A stretch of 64,000 nt of DNA from Dipetalonema caudispina (Eukaryota > Nematoda > Chromadorea > Rhabditida > Onchocercidae). Location of the stretch: positions 620,001 through 684,000 of the forward strand of contig JABVXV010000002.1 in NCBI GenBank assembly GCA_013365325.1. The letters run 5' to 3'. The position numbers were made by a program, and so were the translations under genes. The notes under the pieces were generated by a model. The model was not told the DNA's origin and did no database searches. It saw only the letters and a program-made list of their open reading frames with translations. Numbering within the stretch: the first letter of the stretch is position 1; each line of letters begins with the position of its first letter. Positions 58,295 to 64,000 of the stretch are shown here, in pieces.

Positions 58295-59531
58295 TCAATA
58301 ACGCGATTCAGAGCGAGAACGAGAACGAGAACGAGTTTTTGATCTTGTTCTGGAAGGAGACCGCGAATGAGATGAATGTGCTGGAGATGCAGAACGTCGA
58401 ACAAAAGATGTTCGAGTGTGAGAACGAGAGCGTGAAGAACGTGAACGGCTTCTTGATGCAGAGCGAGTAGGACTGTACTTAGGTGACGAGCGCGTTTTGC
58501 GTGGTGTGTATGAGCGAGAACGCGAACGATTTGGACTGTTAATATTAGCCTCCCTCACTCTAACATATGTTACTTCTCCCTGAAAATGTCCTCATATATT
58601 CTAAAGATAATATGGGAAATTCATCTCAAACTGTCAACGCTATATATTGTTGTGTATTATTACCTCGTGCGATTTGAACTTTGTATCATCCAACTTTCGA
58701 AGAGCATATTTCATATCTTCATAATTTGTGTATTCAACAACACCAGTGCCATCTCGAAAAACATCTGCATAGCATATTTCACCAGCATCACGCATATGGT
58801 CCTAAAATGATTTACCAGAACTAAATTAAAAGCAGTTTTCTCGAAGGACAAATTGTCTTGAAATGATCTTATGAGAGCTAATGAAAACATTTAATTTTTT
58901 TCGAATATACAAGTAAATCTTACTTTAAGGTCTTGCCACGAACCAGTATCGGGAAGGCCTGAGACTATAACACGATAACCACTTCGCCGAGGGGGCGGAC
59001 CACGTCGTGGAGATCGCGGATCCGGCCCATACAATGGACGACCACCTGGGCCACGTGGACCAACACCCCGAGTTAATTCAACTCGAATTCGACACCCATC
59101 AAAATCGTATCCATCTCGACCATGAACAGCATCTCGCGCATCTCTACAATCTTATTGTTTTTCAAGCTTTTGATGCTAAAAATGTTAGAATCATGTTGTA
59201 TACTCTCATTGCAGTCTTAAATTTATGTATGCAGACTTCAGTGCAACTTCTTAAAAAAACTCAAAGTCATCTTTTGAAGGGCAGCAGTAACAAACAATGA
59301 TATAAATTGTTCAGTGTTACTATTGAATTATTTTACGGTTTGTATCATATTGACCAAAAGTTACTACCTGGGATCATCGAATTCGATAAACGCGAATGGT
59401 ACATCCCTTGTAAATTTTATATCAATGAAATTGATGCGTCCATACTTGTAAAAGATATCTTCCAAATCTCGCTGTTTCACATCGCTTGGTAAATTGCCCA
59501 CAAACACACGACAATCGCGTCTTCCAGCCAT
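58295..59531 (-). CDS. SR splicing factor SRSF1-type, copy 2
   Basis: Four exons (59531-59368, 59143-58924, 58801-58664, 58579-58295) join in phase to 268 aa. Introns sit at exactly the same positions and phases as in copy 1; exons 1 and 3 have identical lengths (164 and 138 bases). The first RRM begins [20 protein letters not shown]. The linker is five residues shorter than in copy 1 ([13 protein letters not shown]). SWQDLKDHM is retained. The RS tail is much longer (about 80 residues) with many RSRSRS runs and ends ESRY. It should splice and shuttle like SRSF1, but the longer RS domain could change phosphorylation and nuclear retention. An ACATTTAG acceptor lies just before the ATG. Upstream it faces the Artemis-type gene. 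Confidence 0.95.
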
Positions 59532-59861
59532 GTATTGTTAATCTAAATGTAACTGTTGATGGACTTTGTTGTTGTGTACTGCACGAAATAAAATCCAATC
59601 ACTAGTCCATAAAGTCACTGGCCAAGATACCAAGAAGCCAAGCAAATCCTCCAACCACCCCACTCCACTATACAAAATAGCCCATCGAAATTTCTAGACT
59701 TCCCGGTTAAACTTCGTACAAACGATATACGGTACCATCCCGTGTATTACGAAGGTCTCTATGAAAATTTATAAGCAACGCATTTGTTACTACTCTCTCG
59801 ACCTTTGTTATGATTGTGACTGGAAGGGTTCTTATCGTTGGAGACTATTTTCAGATCTGAA
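59532..59861. promoter_or_regulatory. Divergent intergenic region, SRSF1 copy 2 / Artemis-type gene
   Basis: Only 330 bases separate two start codons on opposite strands, so the region is expected to drive both. A TTTTCAG acceptor at 59849-59854 lies just upstream of the plus-strand ATG. No named motif is claimed. Confidence 0.5.
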
Positions 59862-62738
59862 ATGAATTCATTCTGTGGTCGATTCAATGAATGTAATTGG
59901 ATATCAGTTGACCAATTCGGTTCTGATAACCTGAAGTCTTCCGCATTTTTCTTATCTCATTGTCATAGTGGTTTGTTTCATTCCATTTTGTTATTGATAT
60001 TACTTCCTAGTAATTTCCTTTATTCCCTTTACCCAGCTTGTTTACTAAAAATCCTCGAAAACTCAATTTAACGAAAAAGTTTTTAAATTATTTTCCGTTC
60101 CTTGAACTTTAAATGCTCATCATTTTACTATTTTCTTCTCCCTTAGCTGTACCCATATAAGGCTTTTCGGTAGTCTTTCAAATTTCTTGTTGCAGTACTC
60201 AGCACTGTCGGGTATGCTATGATGTCTAATCCAGTTCAGTAAGGATTACCTTCTTCTTTTTAGTATAACAGCGCTTGCTGAATATTAGTCATTGGTAGAT
60301 TTTTGATAATATAGATCTTGATGCTATATGAGTAAAGACTCAAACTCTTTATTGTTTATCCAAGTCTTCCAGGTTTTTTTTTACATGTGGAGAAATTATG
60401 TTATATATATATATATATATATGTATACTGACATTGATATTTTCTAGACCATATGCAGGACTTAGATAGCGATCAGTTCTACGAATTAATAAAAGGAAAA
60501 TTCGCCGTGTTTTACTGTCACGAAATATCGAAAATCCTTCTCAGTTCAGAGCATCACTACGCAAGAATGCTGGTAAAAAACAGAAATTTGATTTCAAATA
60601 CATTCTTTCTTATGATTATTATGGTAGAGATAGTTGGTTTAATTTCAACAAGCAGTTTATCAAAGTTCAGCGGCCCAAAGAGAACCATCAAATTTTCATT
60701 TAACATATTTTAATCTTAAAGTGGAAACTTCTTATTATCATGTATTTCATATTTATATATACTTACTAAAAAAAATCAACGAAAAGTTTAAGGAGCACAT
60801 TATGTGTAAAAATTATAATGAAAAATTCACGATTACTGCTATTTGTGATGACGAAAAACGCGAATCATTGCTTCCATCATCATCAGCTGATGTTACATTT
60901 TTGGATGCCCAACACATTCCAGGCTCTGCTATGTAAATTTTTAAACTGCAAAACAAAAAAAAAAGAAAGAAAAGTAACTTATGTCGATTGTGGAATTGTA
61001 CTTGAATCTCACAGTTAGCATTTTTAAATCCATATCTTTTATTCCGTTTAGGATTCTCTTTGAATTCCATGATGGCTTTAAACTACTGTATACAGGAGAT
61101 TATCGTTTATCAAAAGATGATTGGATTGCTTGTGATATGCTCAAAGATCCACTCACCAGGTGGGTTTTTTCAATCATACATAGATATTTGCCATGTGAGA
61201 ATTATTACTTAAAAATACTCAAAATTCGTTTGATTTTTAATCTTATTTTCAGCTCTGGTTTTAAACGTCTTGATGCATTGTATTTTGACAGTACATTCTG
61301 TCGGAGAGGAGCAGAAAACATACCAACTTTGAAGCAAAGTTGTGCACTTTGTGTTAGGATGGTGAAGGAATGGTTGGAAAAAGACTCGAATAATAAAGTT
61401 TTACTATGGTGTGGTGAGTAAAGTTAAAATTTTAAAAATTTTGTTTGTAATCTTATCATAACATAGTTTGAAGATTTCTTTCGCTATAACTGCTGTACGT
61501 TATTGATTTCAGGCAGATTTGGCCATGAGCTTCTTTTAAAAGCGATTTGGGATGAACTCCGTCTTAAATGTCATGTAATCATGGCGAAATATCGTGTCTA
61601 TTCAAGTGTGTGATTTTATTTACTTTCAAAACTAATTTTGCTCTTTTAAGGACTTTCATCTCAATTTTTGATATAGCTTTCTTTTTGTAAATAAACAAAG
61701 CATTTTATATTACAGAAATTGATTTCCTTGCCGACTGTATAACGCCGATTGCACGAGACACTCGTGTGCATGCATGCACCACAAAACCAAGTGTAACAGA
61801 AGAAGTTTTTTATGAGAACAAGCAAAGTGTGATGGCGAAAAAAAAGGATGACATCAACTTTAAACAAAAGGTGAAAAGATTACAATTCATCACAGGAAAA
61901 TTTATTGTGAAAACGTTCTGATTTCCCAAAACCTTTAGATATCAACCTGTTGGCAATGTCGTCCAGATCACAACAATGTACGAATAATAAAGCCCTCAGC
62001 AATTTGGTTTTTGAGGAGGAATAAAAAAAAGTTGGTTCGCTAACTATCGAAACTACCAGTACTACATTTGTATATAAAAATTGGTCTGCAAAATGCATTT
62101 TAGAACGGCATTCAAGACAAAATAAGAATAGATTTGAAAATACAAATTTCTAAACCGCTGCAAATTATAGAGCTGCACAATTTCAGTGCACTGGGATATG
62201 AAAATAACCGGTTTTGCCGTCTATTTTACGCACGTCATTGTTCGCTTACTGAAATTGAAGATGCTTTTAGTTTATTAAGACCTGTATGCGCTTATCCAAA
62301 TACCACGGACAAGCGCAGCAAAGATTTCGCTGAAAAATTAATAAAATACTTCAGGTATGCCGTGTGGTTTTTCATGCTGATTTTATTGATTTATATAGCC
62401 TATTTTTGTGGCTACTCATTTCAACTGGTAACTCATCTTATTCTGTAAATGTAATATTTCGAATTTCATAATAACGTTATAATATCACTGAAAAGATGAA
62501 TCACATTATTAGACAGAACTTGGTGTGCCATTTTAGGCCTTACTGGTATGGCACTTCAATAGTACGTTTTAAGTTATCGATGGATACTGATAGCACAACA
62601 GCTGAAGTAATCACTTCATCAGATTCTCGGAAAACGTTAAAACGGAGCGCAACTTGCGAATTTGATACAGATGACGATATTGTCGAAGTGAGAAATTTAA
62701 ATGCTTCCGATCATAGTATTTTAGACTGGTTCTTCTGA
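59862..62738 (+). CDS. DCLRE1C: Artemis/SNM1-type metallo-beta-lactamase nuclease
   Basis: Ten exons (59862-59970, 60448-60572, 60793-60932, 61052-61159, 61253-61413, 61513-61593, 61716-61870, 61939-62034, 62104-62354, 62537-62738) join in phase to 475 aa. The opening MNSFCGRFNECNWISVDQF and AFFLSHCHSDHM (HxHxDH, split by an intron) match Artemis. DAQHIPGSAM is the HCPGS motif with Ile for Cys, YTGDYRL gives the metal Asp, and the beta-CASP part shows VHAC, IIKPSAIWF and a His in YARHCSLTEI. Artemis opens hairpins and trims ends in non-homologous end joining; SNM1 relatives act in crosslink repair and telomere protection. IKPS.WF and HAC favour Artemis over Apollo. The acidic C-terminus is short. 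Exon 3's acceptor ends in AAG; exons 6, 8 and 9 boundaries are chosen by phase. Confidence 0.85.
60402..60422. repeat. TA microsatellite
   Basis: A TA dinucleotide run in the first intron of the Artemis-type gene. Confidence 0.9.
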
Positions 62739-63267
62739 TTGCTTAAATTATTCGCTAATAATGGTATCTTGTTTTGTCAGTACTTTCAGGTCCGTTCAAA
62801 CTAAAGAGAAAAAGAGAAGACGGATGAATGTTCTATATGGGAAATTCTTTATAAACACATTTTAAAAGTCAAACTAGGATCTTATAAGGCATCAAAAGCG
62901 CAGATCTGTCAAATTATTTATTTTCCGGAAAACTGTTAAATTTTATTTTTTACTCAACTGCTGATCGATTGGCATTTTTGAGACCATTAATGATAATACT
63001 TGACGTTATCCAGCTTTCAAATTTATTCATATCCCGAAAGGCAGTTTTAAATTCAAGCTAGTCAAGCATTTCTTACAGCTTTTCATCCATCTCTGTCTTT
63101 ATCCACTTTTTTCTTTACCAAACAACTTTTAATGTCTTGTTTTATATTTCAGATGTGATAAGCACCTCTTCACTATTTGTGATTTGCTATGTTTTGTTAA
63201 GGTCTTTGATGATGGTATTAAACATCATTTTTATTTGCACTTCCAACATTATAAGTACAATGAGCTT
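62739..63267. other. 3' region of the Artemis-type gene, no gene seen
   Basis: No supported exon. A plus-strand open piece from 63153 (after ATATTTCAG) overlaps the minus-strand candidate exon and cannot both be real; see rejected items. Confidence 0.5.
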
Positions 63268-63403
63268 TCACTTCATTTCCAATCCCGGTGCTACTGGAGC
63301 GCCCGGAATATGCTCACATCGATAAGTTTTAGAATTCGGCCGAAACGGAAAACAGCAACAGCGACATATTTTCTCATGTTTACGTCTCTTCAATCTGTTT
63401 ATC
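63268..63403 (-). CDS. Candidate C-terminal exon, unrecognised
   Basis: After an AATTACAG acceptor the minus strand reads a Cys/Arg-rich piece ([20 protein letters not shown]) ending VAPGLEMK and a stop at 63268. It could belong to the gene at the right edge, but its phase (one base carried in) does not match the donor at 63678 directly. In phase 0 the same acceptor gives DKQIEET and a stop, which would also suit that gene's end. Plus-strand frames are open here too, so the call is weak. Confidence 0.25.
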
Positions 63404-63677
63404 CTGTAATTTTAATCTTGCATAGAATTAAAAACTATATTCCAAAAGTCTTCATTATGCTGTTAATTTAAACATAACCTAATACAGTTCCGCATTTCAG
63501 AAGTGATTCTTTCATGACGAGAAATGCATTTACCGATACGGCATTTTTTGTTGACAAAGTGTATAGGCCTTGTCTGCACCATGTCTTGGAATCATTTAGT
63601 CGATGGCCATTTTAAATTTGTTGTTTTCTTAAAACCAAAGATAAGTAAAATAAGGGTTTTAGGGAGAAATAATAAAC

Positions 63678-64000
63678 TTGCTTGTTTTGTACAATACATT
63701 CGTACCACTTCAGCGACCGTATTTCTTTTTGGAAAACTGGTTCTACTTGACTGAGATCTACCTCATCAGCTGGCCATAATTTGCATTCTTCGCCATTAAG
63801 CTGAAATTGGATTACCCTGTTGCATTCATTTACATATTTTAGACAAAACTCTTACATTATGTCCTAAGATTTGTGCTTTTTACTTTCGATTTTTTTAAAA
63901 TCTCGAAACTTGCCAATAGTTTATTGTAGTCTACTTGACAGCTGTCCATCTGATCTACGCCTAAAAGATCCTTTTGCTTGCAGATGCGTTCGGATACATA
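63678..64000 (-). CDS. Unrecognised protein, partial, runs off the right edge
   Basis: Two minus-strand exons are visible: one open from the window edge (64000) to a donor at 63884 (AAA|GTAAAA), the next 63800-63678 between an ATTTCAG acceptor and CAA|GTTTAT. They join in phase 0. The translation reads SERICKQKDLLGVDQMD and later LNGEECKLWPADEVDLSQVE, followed by EIRSLKWYECIVQNKQ. It is mixed-charge and soluble-looking, with no signal peptide or membrane span in the visible part. I cannot assign a family. Its C-terminus lies somewhere in 63268-63620. Confidence 0.5.

Noticed and set aside
59007..59300. Plus-strand open frame rich in His and Asp
   Set aside because: Antisense shadow of SRSF1 copy 2 exon 2 and its intron.
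63153..63615. Plus-strand two-exon model joined in phase at 63377 and 63501
   Set aside because: Splice phase fits, but it has no start or upstream exon and overlaps minus-strand candidates; evidence is too balanced to call.

Overview
The window is nuclear DNA from a nematode, most likely an AT-rich clade III (spirurid or filarial) species. The evidence is short introns with TTTYAG-type acceptors, splice-acceptor-like sites just before several start codons (as expected for spliced-leader trans-splicing), and nematode-style families such as a HOT/ODR-2 Ly6 protein. Species is inferred, not proven. I see no bacterial, viral or transposon gene. All gene models below were built by hand from splice sites, reading phase and family resemblance; every multi-exon model called with confidence above 0.7 closes in phase across all its junctions.

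Layout. The left third is almost all minus strand: an acidic Lys/Glu-rich partial gene (1-154), a GPI-anchored Ly6 protein of the ODR-2/HOT family (1368-5979), a PNKD/glyoxalase II-like metallo-beta-lactamase hydrolase (8765-12594), a Myb/SANT-like regulator locus with a coiled-coil part (14599-17354), and an STK32/YANK kinase (20262-23419). A long gene-free stretch follows. The i-AAA protease YME1L (28139-33769, minus) faces mago nashi (34733-36021, plus). Next come a SWEET sugar transporter (36917-38505, minus) and TIM17 (39489-41068, minus). A small unknown gene and an F-box/LRR gene follow head to tail on the plus strand (41428-45439). The right third holds a mitochondrial ClpX-like ATPase with a tRNA-Ala(AGC) in one intron (46412-51497, minus), two tandem SRSF1-type splicing factors (55318-56320 and 58295-59531, minus), an Artemis/SNM1-type nuclease (59862-62738, plus) and an unknown gene running off the right edge.

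Working together. YME1L, TIM17 and ClpX are all mitochondrial quality-control or import proteins, and TIM17 is a known YME1L substrate in mammals. Mago (exon junction complex) and the two SRSF1 copies act in mRNA splicing and export. Three gene pairs are divergent with short shared upstream regions. Unusual points are the SRSF1 tandem pair, GC-AG introns and AAG acceptors, a tRNA nested in the ClpX-like gene, a perfect 47-nt palindrome, and several coding-looking stretches I cannot name.
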